A DNA stretch of 64,000 nucleotides from Phascolarctobacterium sp. (GCF_030531065.1 NZ_JAUNOQ010000007.1:90651-154650); one strand, 5' to 3'. Counted from the first letter of the stretch, positions 15,679 to 25,596 are shown. Numbers and translations are program-made. The notes: a model not told the origin generated them from the letters alone.

Positions 15679-17028
15679 ATGCAGGTTACCGACGCCAGAA
15701 AAATGACTGCGGCAGAAATCGCCGCTTTGATGAAGAAAAAATCTTTCGACGAGGTGGAGCTGTCCCCGCGGATTCAGGCGGGCACGGACGCTATGTTCGG
15801 TCGGCACATGACCGCCGCCCAGGTGGTGGAGCAGATTGTGGCCGATGTGCGCGCCGAAGGCGACGCTAAATTATTTTATTACACCCGGCTGATCGATAAG
15901 GCGGAGCTGACGCCGGAAAATATCCGCGTCACCGAAGCGGAATTTGCCGAAGCCGAAGCCATTGTGAAGCCGGAGGTGAAGGCCGCGCTGCAGCGGGCCG
16001 TCGCCAACGTCATGAAATTCCACGAGGAGCAAATGCCCAAAACCTGGCTGACCAACCGTCCTTACGGCTCGTTGCTGGGGCAGAAGGTGACGCCGGTGGA
16101 TTCCGTGGGCATTTACGTTCCCGGCGGCACCGCCGCTTACCCTTCGTCCGTGATGATGAACGCCTGCCCGGCGAAGGTGGCCGGCGTGCCACGTATCGTC
16201 ATGGCCGTACCGCCCGGAAGGGATGGCAAGGTCAACGCTAACGTACTGGTTACGGCCAAGCTTATCGGCGTGACCGAAATTTATAAAATGGGCGGCGCTC
16301 AGGCGGTGGCTGCGCTGGCCTTCGGCACGGAAACCGTACCGAAGGTGGAAAAAATCACCGGCCCCGGCAATATTTTCGTCACGCTGGCGAAAAAAACCGT
16401 CATCGGCCATGTGGATATCGATATGTTGGCCGGACCCAGCGAAATTTTAATCGTGGCCGACGACAGCGCCGACCCGGTTTATCTGGCCGCCGATTTATTA
16501 AGCCAGGCGGAGCACGACCCGCTGGCTTGCGCTATTTTAGTAACGGACAGCGAGCGGGTGGCCAATGCCGTAGCCGAGGAAATTGAAGTGCAGCTGGACA
16601 AGCTGCCCCGTAAGGAAATCGCCGGAACGTCGCTGGCCCAGGCCGGAAAAATTATTTTGGCCAAGGATTTGGCCACGGTAATCGAAATGGCTAATTTATC
16701 CGCGCCGGAGCATTTGGAAATTATGACCAAGGCTCCCTTCGAGGTTATGCCTTACATCCGCAACGCCGGAGCTATCTTCATGGGCGCTTATTCGCCGGAG
16801 CCCTTGGGCGATTATTACGCGGGACCCAACCATGTGCTGCCCACCGGCGGCACGGCTAAATTCTATTCCGTGCTCAACGTGGAAACCTTTATGAAAAAAA
16901 CCAGCATTATCGCTTATACGGCGGAGGCTCTTTTCGCCGCCGCCGACGATATCATTACTTTAGCGGAGGCCGAGGGCCTCGAGGCTCACGCCAACGCTAT
17001 CCGCAAGCGCGTAGGCAAGGAGAAATAA
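15679..17028 (+). CDS. hisD: Histidinol dehydrogenase
   Basis: Performs the last two oxidations, L-histidinol to L-histidine, with zinc and NAD. The 449-residue protein shows [37 protein letters not shown], and the zinc/catalytic segments SQAEHDP and [15 protein letters not shown]. It begins two bases after hisG, with GGAGGA at the end of hisG as ribosome site. Confidence 0.96.
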   Translation: MQVTDARKMTAAEIAALMKKKSFDEVELSPRIQAGTDAMFGRHMTAAQVVEQIVADVRAEGDAKLFYYTRLIDKAELTPENIRVTEAEFAEAEAIVKPEVKAALQRAVANVMKFHEEQMPKTWLTNRPYGSLLGQKVTPVDSVGIYVPGGTAAYPSSVMMNACPAKVAGVPRIVMAVPPGRDGKVNANVLVTAKLIGVTEIYKMGGAQAVAALAFGTETVPKVEKITGPGNIFVTLAKKTVIGHVDIDMLAGPSEILIVADDSADPVYLAADLLSQAEHDPLACAILVTDSERVANAVAEEIEVQLDKLPRKEIAGTSLAQAGKIILAKDLATVIEMANLSAPEHLEIMTKAPFEVMPYIRNAGAIFMGAYSPEPLGDYYAGPNHVLPTGGTAKFYSVLNVETFMKKTSIIAYTAEALFAAADDIITLAEAEGLEAHANAIRKRVGKEK

Positions 17029-17029
17029 A

Positions 17030-18235
17030 ATGCAAGAGTTTTCTGTACGCAAAAGCATCGAGTCAATGGAGGAATACGCCGTAGAAAGCGTAGCCGCCGA
17101 CATCATCGTCAACGCCAACGAAAGCAATTACCCGCTGCCGGAGGAGGTGGCCGCCGCCATAACGGCGCGCACGGCTCACTTTCCCTTTAACCGCTATCCG
17201 CCGATTAAGGGCGAAAATTTATGCCAGACTATTGCCGACGAGCTGGGAGTGGACGCCGATTGCGTCAAAGTCGGCAACGGCTCCAGCGAGCTGCTGGAAA
17301 AAGCCTGCTACGTTTTCGGCGGGCCCGGCAAAAAAATCGCCGTGCCCTGGCCCTCTTTTTCCATGTACGGTGAATACGCCGACCTCAGCGAAAGCGAAAC
17401 GCTGCGCTATCCGCTGACCGAGGAAGGCTATGTGGACGCGGACGCGGTCATCGCTTTGTGTAAGGAGCAGCAGCCGTCGCTGCTCATCGTCTGCAATCCC
17501 AACAACCCTACGGGCAATTACAACAGCCTGGCCGCGATGGAAAAAATTATCGCCAACGTGGACTGCCCCGTAATTATGGACGAGGCCTATATGGAATTTG
17601 CCGACGGCAAGGAGCTGCCGCCCAACGATATGCGGCCGCTGAACAAGCTGTGGCTGGTGGCCGGTTCCACCATGAGCCTTGTGGGGCGCTACGGTAATCT
17701 TATGGTCTTTCGCACCTTTTCCAAGGCTTACGGTCTGGCGGGGCTGCGCTGCGGCTACGCCGTGGGCGCGGCGGGTTTGATGCGCCAGCTGGGCAAGGCG
17801 CTGCTGCCTTACCACGTCAACGCTTACAGCCTGATGGCGGCGAAAACCGTTTACGAAAATAAAGAGCTGTACAAATCGCGCATTAAGCTGATCCGCGAGG
17901 AGCGCGACAAAATGGCGGCTTATATGCAAAAGCTGGGGCTGCGGGTGTGGCCCACGGCGACGAATTTCGTGCTGTTGCGGGCCGAAGGTCGGCTGATGCA
18001 GCAGCTGGCGCAGCTGTATGCCGCTAGATACGGCGACGGACTAAGCGAGCAGGCTGCCAGCGGCAAAATGCTTTTTAAATATTTGCTGCAAAACAGTATT
18101 TTAGTGCGCGATTTTACCGGCCATCCAGTGCTGACGGGCTGCCTGCGCATTACCGTGGGCCTGCCGGAGGAAAATAAACGGATTCTGGCCTGCCTGACGG
18201 AACTGTGCATCGACGCGGAGGGAGGTAAGCTATGA
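17030..18235 (+). CDS. hisC: Histidinol-phosphate aminotransferase
   Basis: PLP aminotransferase of the histidine pathway. The PLP lysine is in TFSKAYGLAGLRCGYAVG, and NPNNPTGN and DEAYMEFA are conserved. At 401 residues it is about 40 longer than usual because of two inserts: one before the lysine segment (NKLWLVAGSTMSLVGRYGN) and one near the C-terminus (RYGDGLSEQAASGK). The catalytic parts are intact. It overlaps hisB by four bases. Confidence 0.93.
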   Translation: MQEFSVRKSIESMEEYAVESVAADIIVNANESNYPLPEEVAAAITARTAHFPFNRYPPIKGENLCQTIADELGVDADCVKVGNGSSELLEKACYVFGGPGKKIAVPWPSFSMYGEYADLSESETLRYPLTEEGYVDADAVIALCKEQQPSLLIVCNPNNPTGNYNSLAAMEKIIANVDCPVIMDEAYMEFADGKELPPNDMRPLNKLWLVAGSTMSLVGRYGNLMVFRTFSKAYGLAGLRCGYAVGAAGLMRQLGKALLPYHVNAYSLMAAKTVYENKELYKSRIKLIREERDKMAAYMQKLGLRVWPTATNFVLLRAEGRLMQQLAQLYAARYGDGLSEQAASGKMLFKYLLQNSILVRDFTGHPVLTGCLRITVGLPEENKRILACLTELCIDAEGGKL

Positions 18236-18816
18236 GAAGCGGTACGGTAGAACGCAAAACTTTGGAAACCGGCGTCAGCGCGGAATGGTGCCTGGACGGC
18301 AGCGGCAGCTGCGACGTCAATACGGGCATCGGCTTTTTTGACCACATGCTGACCCTGCTGGCCAAGCACAGCTTCAGCGATTTAATGGTGCAGGCCGCGG
18401 GCGATCTGGACGTGGACAGCCACCATACGGTGGAGGACTGCGGCATCGTGCTGGGGCAGGCCTTAAAGGAAGCCGTGGGCGATAAGGCGGGCATCCACCG
18501 CTACGGCAACTGCTTTCTGCCCATGGATGAGGCGCTGGTGCAGGTGTGCCTTGATTTCAGCGGCCGCCCCTATTTAGTTTTTGACGCCGATATTCCCAAG
18601 GTGCAGCTGGGCATTTACGACGCGGAAATGACCGAGGAATTTTTCCGGGCCGTGGCCGTTAACGCCGGGCTGACGCTGCACATCCGCGTGCTTTACGGCA
18701 AAAATACCCACCATATAATTGAAGCTATTTTTAAGGGCTTCGCTAGAGCTTTAGCCGAGGCCGTGGCTCTGGACAGCCGCGTCCACGGCGTTATGAGCAG
18801 CAAGGGCAGCCTGTAG
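18232..18816 (+). CDS. hisB: Imidazoleglycerol-phosphate dehydratase
   Basis: A 194-residue monofunctional enzyme (no N-terminal histidinol phosphatase domain). The metal-binding repeats are visible as FFDHML, SHHTVEDCGIVLGQAL and NTHHIIEAIFKGFARAL. A separate histidinol-phosphatase is not in this operon. The ATG lies four bases inside the end of hisC. Confidence 0.96.
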   Translation: MRSGTVERKTLETGVSAEWCLDGSGSCDVNTGIGFFDHMLTLLAKHSFSDLMVQAAGDLDVDSHHTVEDCGIVLGQALKEAVGDKAGIHRYGNCFLPMDEALVQVCLDFSGRPYLVFDADIPKVQLGIYDAEMTEEFFRAVAVNAGLTLHIRVLYGKNTHHIIEAIFKGFARALAEAVALDSRVHGVMSSKGSL

Positions 18817-18847
18817 GAGAAATAAACTGTTTAAGGAGAACAGCTTA

Positions 18848-19459
18848 ATGAGCAATAAAATTACGATTATCGATTACGGCATGGGCAATCTGTACAGCGT
18901 CAGCAACGCCGTTGCCGCGGTGGGCGGCGAGCCGGTGGTAACCCAGGACAGGGACGTTATCGCCGCTGCCGAAAAAATTATTCTGCCGGGTGTGGGCGCT
19001 TTTGGCGACTGCATGGCCAATCTGCAAAAATCCGGGCTGATTCCCGTTATTATGGACGCTTTGCACGGCGGCAAGCCCTTTTTAGGCATTTGCCTGGGGA
19101 TGCAGGTGCTGTTCGAGGGCAGCGACGAAGCTCCCGGAGTGGCAGGGTTAGGCTTTTTTAAAGGTCAGGTAAAATATTTGAGTACCGCTTATAAAATTCC
19201 GCACATGGGCTGGAACCGGCTGGCCTTGCGCAGCCCGTCGCCGTTAATGACAGGTGCGGAGGGGCAGTACGTGTATTTCGTCCACAGCTTTCACTGCGTG
19301 CCGGAGGACGCGTCGCTGGTTACGGCGGTCTGCGATTACGGCATGGAGGTTACGGCTTCCGTTGGACGGGGCAATGTGCAGGCCTTTCAATTTCATCCGG
19401 AAAAATCCAGCCGGGCAGGCATGAGCCTGCTGCGGGCTTTTAAGGAGTGGAATTTATGA
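18848..19459 (+). CDS. hisH: Imidazole glycerol phosphate synthase, glutaminase subunit
   Basis: Class I amidotransferase that feeds ammonia to HisF. The nucleophile is in FLGICLGMQVLFEGSDE, with FHPEKS near the C-terminus carrying the His and Glu of the triad. 203 residues is normal. AAGGAG precedes the start; the stop overlaps the hisA start as ATGA. Confidence 0.95.
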   Translation: MSNKITIIDYGMGNLYSVSNAVAAVGGEPVVTQDRDVIAAAEKIILPGVGAFGDCMANLQKSGLIPVIMDALHGGKPFLGICLGMQVLFEGSDEAPGVAGLGFFKGQVKYLSTAYKIPHMGWNRLALRSPSPLMTGAEGQYVYFVHSFHCVPEDASLVTAVCDYGMEVTASVGRGNVQAFQFHPEKSSRAGMSLLRAFKEWNL

Positions 19460-20184
19460 TTATTTATCCTGCTATCGATATTCGCGGCGGACGCTGCGTG
19501 CGTTTGACCGAAGGGCGCTTCGACGCCGAAACTGTTTTTGCCGACGACCCGGCGGAGATGGCTCTTAAATGGGCCGCTTGCGGCGCGCAGTGGCTGCATT
19601 TGGTGGATTTGGACGGCGCTTTGGCCGGCGAGGGCAAAAATTTGCCTGTCATTGAGCGCATTCTGCAAAGCGTTAAGCTGCCGGTGCAGCTTGGCGGCGG
19701 CATCCGCAATATGCAGGCCATCGACAAGCTGCTGACACTGGGCGTGCAGCGTGTTATTTTAGGCAGCGCGGCGGTGAAAAACCCAGAGCTGGTGGCCGAA
19801 GCCTGCCGCCAATACCCCGGCCATATTGCCGTGGGCATCGACGCGAAAAACGGCGACGTAGCCATCGAGGGCTGGGGCCGGGGCAGCGGCGTGCCCGCTG
19901 TGGAGCTGGCCAAGCAGATGGCGGCTTACGGCGTGGATAAGATTATTTTTACGGATATCAGCCGCGACGGCATGTTGAGCGGCGTTAATGCGGAGGCGAC
20001 GGCGGCTTTGGCCCGCGCCTGCGGCATAGAAATTATCGCCAGCGGCGGCGTGGCCTCGCTGGAGGATATCCGCCGGGTGAAGGCGGTGGAAGCAGACGGC
20101 GTAACGGGCTGTATTATCGGCAAGGCCATTTACACCGGCGCTGTGGATTTGCGGGAAGCTTTGGCTTTGGCGAAGGAGGAATAG
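19456..20184 (+). CDS. hisA: ProFAR isomerase
   Basis: A 242-residue (beta-alpha)8 enzyme that opens the ribose of ProFAR. It starts [15 protein letters not shown] and has the paired phosphate-binding loops LGGGIRN and ASGGVAS, with catalytic Asp residues in AIDIRGG and [10 protein letters not shown] start at ATG 19456, coupled to the hisH stop and preceded by AAGGAG; an in-frame GTG at 19447 is less likely. Confidence 0.95.
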   Translation: MIIYPAIDIRGGRCVRLTEGRFDAETVFADDPAEMALKWAACGAQWLHLVDLDGALAGEGKNLPVIERILQSVKLPVQLGGGIRNMQAIDKLLTLGVQRVILGSAAVKNPELVAEACRQYPGHIAVGIDAKNGDVAIEGWGRGSGVPAVELAKQMAAYGVDKIIFTDISRDGMLSGVNAEATAALARACGIEIIASGGVASLEDIRRVKAVEADGVTGCIIGKAIYTGAVDLREALALAKEE

Positions 20185-20185
20185 C

Positions 20186-20944
20186 ATGCTGACGAAAAGA
20201 ATTATTCCTTGCCTGGACGTGAAGGAAGGGCGCGTGGTGAAGGGCACCAATTTTGTGGGACTGCGCGACGCCGGCGACCCGGTGGAGCGGGCTGCGGCTT
20301 ACGACGCGGAGGGAGCCGACGAGCTGGTGTTTTTGGATATTACGGCTACCTTTGAGGAGCGCAAGGCCATGCTGGACGTGATCCGCAAAACTGCGGGGCA
20401 GGTGTTCATGCCCCTGACCGTAGGCGGCGGCATCGGCAGCGTGCAGGATATCCGCAACGCTTTGCTGGCCGGGGCCGATAAGACCTCGCTGAATTCGGCG
20501 GCGGTAAAAAATCCCCAGCTGATTGCCGAGGGCGCGCGCATTTTTGGCAATCAGTGCATTGTGCTGGCTATCGACGCCCGCCGCTGCGGCGAAAATAAAT
20601 GGGAGGTTTACGTGCAGGGCGGCCGCAAGCCTACGGGTATCGACGCGGTGGAGTGGGCCAAGCGGGGCGTAGCCCTGGGCGCAGGCGAAATTTTGCTGAC
20701 CAGTATGGACGCCGACGGTACGAAAAACGGCTACGATATTCCGCTGACGAAGGCCGTGAGCAGCGCGGTCAACGTGCCCGTTATCGCCAGCGGCGGCGCG
20801 GGACGGCTGGAGGACTTTTACGACGTGCTGGCCGAGGGGGGCGCGGACGCCGTGCTGGCAGCTTCGGTCTTCCATTATAAAACCTTTACCATCCGTCAGG
20901 TTAAGGAATATTTGCGCAGCCGCGGCGTCGAGGTCCGGTTATAA
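20186..20944 (+). CDS. hisF: Imidazole glycerol phosphate synthase, cyclase subunit
   Basis: Partner of HisH; closes the imidazole ring and releases AICAR. The 252-residue barrel starts [19 protein letters not shown], with VGGGIGS and ASGGAGR loops and LTSMDADGT. It starts one base after hisA, behind AAGGAGG. Confidence 0.96.
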   Translation: MLTKRIIPCLDVKEGRVVKGTNFVGLRDAGDPVERAAAYDAEGADELVFLDITATFEERKAMLDVIRKTAGQVFMPLTVGGGIGSVQDIRNALLAGADKTSLNSAAVKNPQLIAEGARIFGNQCIVLAIDARRCGENKWEVYVQGGRKPTGIDAVEWAKRGVALGAGEILLTSMDADGTKNGYDIPLTKAVSSAVNVPVIASGGAGRLEDFYDVLAEGGADAVLAASVFHYKTFTIRQVKEYLRSRGVEVRL

Positions 20945-20977
20945 AACGCGCTGCCGTTTAGCAAGGAGGATATGCTG

Positions 20978-21310
20978 ATGGAGATAGATATTTCACAGAT
21001 TAAGTTTGACGCTAAGGGTTTGGTGCCGGCCGTGGTGCAGGATGTGAAAACCAACGCCGTGGTGATGCTGGCGTATATGAACGCGGAGTCGCTGCGCAAA
21101 ACTATGGCGACAGGGTATACCTGGTTTTGGAGCCGCAGCCGTCAGGAGCTGTGGAACAAGGGCGCGACCAGCGGCAATTTACAGAAGGTGGTGGAGCTGC
21201 TTTACGATTGCGACGGCGACGCCATTTTGGTGAAAGCGGAGCAAAGCGGCGTAGCCTGTCACACGGGGGCATATTCCTGCTTCCATAATGAATTGTGGAA
21301 AAGCAAATAA
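20978..21310 (+). CDS. hisI: Phosphoribosyl-AMP cyclohydrolase (no HisE domain)
   Basis: A 110-residue zinc enzyme with [38 protein letters not shown] and the CHTGAYSC zinc ligands. It lacks a fused HisE (phosphoribosyl-ATP pyrophosphatase) domain and no separate hisE follows. I prefer ATG 20978, which lies 8 bases after AAGGAGGA; the ATG at 20972 is too close to it. The operon ends with a terminator at 21328-21370. Confidence 0.93.
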   Translation: MEIDISQIKFDAKGLVPAVVQDVKTNAVVMLAYMNAESLRKTMATGYTWFWSRSRQELWNKGATSGNLQKVVELLYDCDGDAILVKAEQSGVACHTGAYSCFHNELWKSK

Positions 21311-21327
21311 ATTTGTATTTATGTAAC

Positions 21328-21370
21328 AAAAATAGACGCTTGCCGTTGCCTGCGGCGTCTATTTTTATTT
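21328..21370 (+). terminator. Terminator of the his operon
   Basis: AAAATAGACGC pairs with GCGTCTATTTT, followed by further T-rich sequence. Confidence 0.8.
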
Positions 21371-21469
21371 TTTGCGATACAAAACGCCAGTCTTATAGTA
21401 TAATTAAAACGTCTATAATTTTTCGCGATTATAAAATGCAATCCATTTTGGCAAAGAGAGGCGTTATTT

Positions 21470-22042
21470 ATGAATGAAAAAAACAAGCCCGTGCCGCAGC
21501 TTATCGAGGTGGAGCCCATGCAGGAGGGCTACCGCTGGGTGGCGATTACCGCTATGCTGCTGGCCATCGGCATTATTCTGCATACGGTGAGCCCCAATGT
21601 GGGCGGCGTGACTCCTAACTGGACTATCGCTATGTATTCCATCGTTATCAATCTGACGCGGCCCAAGCTGACCCAGGCTATCGGCATCGGCTTTATTGCG
21701 GGGCTGACGCTGGTGCCCTCGTCCAAATCTGCCTTTCCCCTGGGAAATGTGGCCAGCGAGCTGGCGGGCGCGACGGTTTGCTGCCTGCTGGTGCGGGCCA
21801 TGTTCAGCGCCGGCTTGGGCGAATGGAAGCTGCGCCCGTTTGTTACGGGCTTTTTGGCGACAATGACAAGCGGCGGCCTTTTTACTTTTATTTTGAAGTT
21901 AGTGCTGGGGCTGCCGCTGCACGTGTGGATTTTCGTTATGCTGCCAGTTGTCGCCGTCGTCGGTCTGCTCAACGGGCTGATAACCTTTTTCCTGTACGCG
22001 CCGGTGCGTAAGCTGTTTTATGTGCAGGAGGGAGGCAAGTAA
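21470..22042 (+). CDS. Putative ECF transporter substrate-binding (S) component
   Basis: A 190-residue polytopic protein with about six transmembrane segments, first gene of a complete ECF cassette (S, two ATPases, T). Conserved-looking stretches are GIILHTVSPNVGG and SKSAFPLGNVASE, which distantly resemble TrpP-type S components, but I cannot fix the substrate. No riboswitch or T-box is visible in the 100 bases upstream; TATAAT-like elements there may be the promoter. One base separates it from ecfA1. Confidence 0.75.
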   Translation: MNEKNKPVPQLIEVEPMQEGYRWVAITAMLLAIGIILHTVSPNVGGVTPNWTIAMYSIVINLTRPKLTQAIGIGFIAGLTLVPSSKSAFPLGNVASELAGATVCCLLVRAMFSAGLGEWKLRPFVTGFLATMTSGGLFTFILKLVLGLPLHVWIFVMLPVVAVVGLLNGLITFFLYAPVRKLFYVQEGGK

Positions 22043-22915
22043 ATGGAAAGCGTCATCAAGCTGCAAAATTTTTATTTCGCTTATAAATCCTCCGCCGTCC
22101 TGGCGCTTCGGGATATAAATTTGGAAATCAAAAAGGGAAGCTTTACCGTAATTACCGGGCCCAGCGGCGCGGGCAAGACCACGCTGTGCAAGGCGATTAC
22201 TGGCATCGTGCCCTATTACATGGGCGGGCGCTACAGCGGCGAGGTAGAGGTGCTGGGCGCAAGCACGAAGGGCAAGCGCGTATCCGATTTGGCTATGCGC
22301 GTGGGCTTTATTATGGAAGATTACGAAAGCCAGCTGGTATCGCTGACTGCGGGCGAGGAGGTGGCCTTTGCGCTGCTGAACCACGGCTTTGCGCCGGAGG
22401 AAATTGCCGAGCGCACCAGCCGCGCTTTGGAGGACGTGGGTTTGCCGGGACGCGAAAGTTATCAGCTCGACGAGTTGAGCGGCGGGCAGCGGCAGCGTTT
22501 GCTGTTGGCGGCGACGCTGGCCGTGCATCCGGAAATTATCGTGCTGGACGAGCCTGTTTCGGCCATGGACCCGGACGGCGCGCAGTCGCTGTATAAATTG
22601 GTTTACGATATTCATAAGCGCTACGGCACGACTATCGTAGCGGTGGAGCACCGCATGGATTATTTGCTGCCCTACGTTACCGATATGATTGCGCTCAAGG
22701 AGGGCGAGGTGGCGGCTGCCGACGCTTTTGAGGCCGCCGCACCCAAAATGTACGAGGATAAGGCGCTGCGCCCGCTGCTGCCGGCTTTGTGGCAGATTAA
22801 GCTGGGGCTGGAGGAAAAGCTGTCGTTGGATTTGGGCGATTGGCGCAGCGAGCGGGACGCGCTGGCAGATTTTAAAACCTATGGCATTGTTGCGAAAGAA
22901 GGGAGGGCTGACTGA
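22043..22915 (+). CDS. ecfA1: ECF transporter ATPase 1
   Basis: A 290-residue ABC ATPase: Walker A GPSGAGKTT, signature LSGGQRQR, Walker B IIVLDEPVSAMDP, H-loop VEHRMD. It energises uptake with the second ATPase and EcfT. Its stop shares one base with the next start, so the cassette is tightly coupled. Confidence 0.88.
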   Translation: MESVIKLQNFYFAYKSSAVLALRDINLEIKKGSFTVITGPSGAGKTTLCKAITGIVPYYMGGRYSGEVEVLGASTKGKRVSDLAMRVGFIMEDYESQLVSLTAGEEVAFALLNHGFAPEEIAERTSRALEDVGLPGRESYQLDELSGGQRQRLLLAATLAVHPEIIVLDEPVSAMDPDGAQSLYKLVYDIHKRYGTTIVAVEHRMDYLLPYVTDMIALKEGEVAAADAFEAAAPKMYEDKALRPLLPALWQIKLGLEEKLSLDLGDWRSERDALADFKTYGIVAKEGRAD

Positions 22916-23715
22916 TGCTGGAGGCTAAGGACGTGAATTTTGCTTACCTGCGTGGGCAGCCTGTAATTAACGATATGGACTGCCTGATTAACGACGGCGA
23001 ATTTGTGGCGCTGCTGGGGCATAACGGCAGCGGCAAAACGACGCTGAGCCGTTTGTTTATGGCGCTGTGCCATCCGCGCAGCGGGCAGGTGCTGGTGGAC
23101 GGGGAGGATATTGTGAAGTGCGAGCCCGCCGATTTGGCCGATAAAATCGGCTATGTATTCCAAAATCCCGATTTGCAGATTTTGGAGGACACGGTTTTCG
23201 ACGAGGTGGCTTACGGACCCCGCGCCAAAAAGCTGACGGAAGAAACCATTAAGCGGCAGACACTGGAGGCACTGGACGCTATGGGCCTGACGGAGCTGCA
23301 AAAAGAATATCCACGCCTGCTTTCCTTCGGGCAAAAGCGCCGTTTGGGCGTGGCCGCGGCCTTGGCGCTGAACCCGCGTACTTTGATTTTAGACGAGATT
23401 ACCAACGGTCAGGACGCGCTGGAAAAAGAAGGCATGATGCGCTATTTGCAGGCCATCAATGAAAAACGCGGCATTACTATCGTTTTGATTTCGCACGATA
23501 TGGATATTGTACGGCGTTACGCTAAGCGCGCCATTGTGCTGCACAACGGCTGCAAGGTGTTCGACGGCACGCCGAAAAAACTTTTCGACGGCAGCCAGCC
23601 GGTAGAAGGCTGGGGCCTGCGCCGTCCGACGGTGGCGTCGCTGGCGGCGGCCCTGGGCGTGGACGCCGCTGCGCCCGAAGAATTTATCGACGCCGTTGGG
23701 AAGGAGGCGGAATGA
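22915..23715 (+). CDS. ecfA2: ECF transporter ATPase 2
   Basis: A 266-residue ABC ATPase with Walker A GHNGSGKTT, the signature variant LSFGQKRRLGVAAAL, Walker B LILDEITNGQD and H-loop ISHDMD. Note the F in place of G in the signature and DEITNGQD in place of the usual DEPTAGLD, variations that occur in one of the two ECF ATPases. It overlaps nothing but leaves one base to ecfT. Confidence 0.87.
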   Translation: MLEAKDVNFAYLRGQPVINDMDCLINDGEFVALLGHNGSGKTTLSRLFMALCHPRSGQVLVDGEDIVKCEPADLADKIGYVFQNPDLQILEDTVFDEVAYGPRAKKLTEETIKRQTLEALDAMGLTELQKEYPRLLSFGQKRRLGVAAALALNPRTLILDEITNGQDALEKEGMMRYLQAINEKRGITIVLISHDMDIVRRYAKRAIVLHNGCKVFDGTPKKLFDGSQPVEGWGLRRPTVASLAAALGVDAAAPEEFIDAVGKEAE

Positions 23716-23716
23716 G

Positions 23717-24391
23717 ATGAAGCTGACTGCCTTTACAAAAATTATTGTGACGCTGGCTATCACCGCCTGGGTTTTTATCCTGCCGGTGGAAGCAGTGGCG
23801 ACGATTTTGGTTTTGGAGCTGGCGCTGCTGCTGTACATCAAGCACGACCGCATGACCATGGCGGCGCTGGGCGGTTTGGCGGTGTTCACGGGCATGATGG
23901 TGCTGCTGCAGCTGCTTTTCGGTTCGCCGTTGGACGTGTCGCTGACCGGCGGCCTGCGTATGCTGGTTATGACCATCGCTTTTTTATGTTTGTTGGCCAG
24001 CACGCGCATTCAGGATATCGCTAAATCTTTAGTCGATCGTTTCCATATGCCGTGCGAGTACGCCTTTATGCTGACGACGGCGCTGCGCTTTGTGCCCAAC
24101 TTTTTGACGGACAGCGAAATTACGCTGGACGCCCAGAGCTGCCGCGGCTATTCCAACCGTGGCAACGTCGTGAAGCGCTTTTTAGCGTATCTTGTCGTAA
24201 TCCGACCGCTCGTTATGCGCGCGGTCGCCAAGTCGGAAACGCTGGCGCTGTCCATGGAACTCAAGGGCTTCGGCAGCAATACATATAAAAATATGCCGCG
24301 CGAGCCGCTCGGTTTCGGCGATTTTCTCGTGCTGCTGCTGGTAATCGTTTTGAGCGCCTATCCGTTCTGGAAGCAGATGCTGGCGGCGTAA
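23717..24391 (+). CDS. ecfT: ECF transporter transmembrane (T) component
   Basis: A 224-residue membrane protein with several hydrophobic segments and the C-terminal coupling-helix region ALSMELKGFG typical of EcfT. Start at ATG 23717, one base after the ecfA2 stop and downstream of GGAAGGAGG; a frame from 23696 would overlap the ATPase gene. It completes the four-gene cassette. Confidence 0.87.
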   Translation: MKLTAFTKIIVTLAITAWVFILPVEAVATILVLELALLLYIKHDRMTMAALGGLAVFTGMMVLLQLLFGSPLDVSLTGGLRMLVMTIAFLCLLASTRIQDIAKSLVDRFHMPCEYAFMLTTALRFVPNFLTDSEITLDAQSCRGYSNRGNVVKRFLAYLVVIRPLVMRAVAKSETLALSMELKGFGSNTYKNMPREPLGFGDFLVLLLVIVLSAYPFWKQMLAA

Positions 24392-24491
24392 AAAAGGTAG
24401 CGCGCTTTGCATAATGTTTTGTTACACCAGAGCGGGATAACTCTTAAAGTAGCAAAATATTTTCTCGTGGAATAAATGCTGCTGAAAAAAT

Positions 24492-24557
24492 AAAAAAACT
24501 GTCGTCTGGAACGCTTCGCAGTAAAGTGCGCGGCGCTCGCAGACGGCAGTTTTTTTG
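24492..24557. terminator. Terminator between ecfT and the toxin-antitoxin pair
   Basis: Long arms AAAAAACTGTCGTCTG and CAGACGGCAGTTTTTT enclose a smaller GC-rich hairpin. T-runs on both strands allow use by ecfT (plus) and the PIN-toxin gene (minus). Confidence 0.75.
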
Positions 24558-24649
24558 TTAGTCGAGAGTTTTCCTTCTTAGGAAATAAAGAAAAATTTGC
24601 TTATCGCTTGTTGGTAGACTTGTAGCTTACGGGTAATAAAAATCTATAC

Positions 24650-25054
24650 TTATACGCTTACTACGTTAGCTACGTCATAATCGTTTAAAAGATGGTCGTG
24701 CGTAATGAAAAGCATATTTTCGTCTAACGCCTGACAAATTAGCAAGCGGTCAAAAGGGTCTTTGTGCGGTGCGCTTTCTTGTTTACGCCGTAATTTTTTC
24801 AATAAAAATATCGGTTTGCAGTTTAATGGTAAGCATTTAAAACCGGAATCTTTACAATAACTAGCAAACTGCTCGCCGTCAATCGGTAATGCTTTTGGAT
24901 GTGCCAAATGCTTTAACTGCACTTCCCAAACGGATATTATGCTAAAGTAAATATCGTTATCGGCGCATAAAATTAGCTCCTTTGTCGTTTCCGTCAATTC
25001 TTGATCATTTGTGATGGCCCAAAGTAAAATATGCGTATCTAATAATAGTTTCAT
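24650..25054 (-). CDS. PIN-domain toxin (VapC family)
   Basis: A 134-residue PIN ribonuclease. The acidic metal ligands are visible: D6 in LLLDTHILLW, E in SVWEVQ, and D in HKDPFDRLLICQA, with THDHLL near the end. It follows its antitoxin with a 4-base overlap (ATGA-type), the usual VapBC order. Targets of such toxins are RNAs; the specific one is unknown. Confidence 0.87.
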   Translation of the reverse strand: MKLLLDTHILLWAITNDQELTETTKELILCADNDIYFSIISVWEVQLKHLAHPKALPIDGEQFASYCKDSGFKCLPLNCKPIFLLKKLRRKQESAPHKDPFDRLLICQALDENMLFITHDHLLNDYDVANVVSV

Positions 25055-25293
25055 AATTCTTCCTCAAACATATTTTCCACTTCTTCGTCCCATTTCATAA
25101 AATCCTTTGGCACTTTAAATTTACCGGCGGCAATACCTAAACGTTGCTTTACAGGCTGCGGAGGAATAAGAGTAATTTGAGCGACGGCGGTGCCGTTTCT
25201 GGCGATAATAATTACGTCTTCCTGGTTAGTCTCCAACATTCTAATTAGTTTAGATAAATCGTTCTTTGCTTCCATCATATTTACTTGCGTCAT
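25051..25293 (-). CDS. Phd/YefM-family antitoxin
   Basis: An 80-residue antitoxin: N-terminal DNA-binding domain (EAKNDLSKLIRMLETN and VIIARNGTAVAQI) and a C-terminal acidic tail (WDEEVENMFEEEL) that would bind the PIN toxin. It overlaps the toxin gene by four bases. The region 25310-25350 upstream contains repeated GGTTAGGCT half-sites, a likely autoregulatory operator. Confidence 0.85.
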   Translation of the reverse strand: MTQVNMMEAKNDLSKLIRMLETNQEDVIIIARNGTAVAQITLIPPQPVKQRLGIAAGKFKVPKDFMKWDEEVENMFEEEL

Positions 25294-25309
25294 ATCTATC
25301 CCTTCTTTC

Positions 25310-25379
25310 TCACAATTGTTAGCCTAACCAGCCTAACCGGCTTAGTTTTATTATATGTTATTGTTTTAAGGGATGTCAA
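25310..25379 (-). promoter_or_regulatory. Promoter and operator of the Phd/PIN toxin-antitoxin pair
   Basis: On the minus strand: TTGACA (25379-25374), 18-base spacer, TATAAT (25355-25350). Immediately downstream are two direct GGTTAGGCT repeats inside an AGCC...GGCT inverted arrangement (25320-25342), well placed for antitoxin binding. Confidence 0.75.
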
Positions 25380-25501
25380 GCGTATTATCCTCTTAAGATA
25401 TATTGATGGAACGCTTTACTGGCGGCAGTCTTTTGTTAATCGTAATTTATTTTCTGTGACTAAGGCTTTCAATGCTATTGCCCGCGCGTCAGCGCGGCAA
25501 A

Positions 25502-25524
25502 AAAAGTCGCTCGACGCGACTTTT
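25502..25524. terminator. Small hairpin upstream of the secreted-protein operon
   Basis: AAAAGTCGC pairs with GCGACTTTT around a 5-base loop, with T-rich flanks on both strands. It insulates the operon at 25597 from the region upstream. The remaining bases from 25380 to 25500 show no gene. Confidence 0.5.
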
Positions 25525-25526
25525 GT

Positions 25527-25554
25527 TTTACAGGGGGGGACGAGAGTATATAAT
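25527..25554 (+). promoter_or_regulatory. Promoter of the secreted-protein operon
   Basis: TTTACA (25527-25532), 16-base spacer containing a G-run, TATAAT (25549-25554). Confidence 0.6.
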
Positions 25555-25596
25555 ATAAGTGCATTTAGCACTATCTATATTAAGGAGGAATTATCT

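Noticed and set aside
21370..21470. Riboswitch or T-box before the ECF cassette
   Set aside because: Only A/T-rich promoter-like sequence is visible; no conserved aptamer or T-box sequence.
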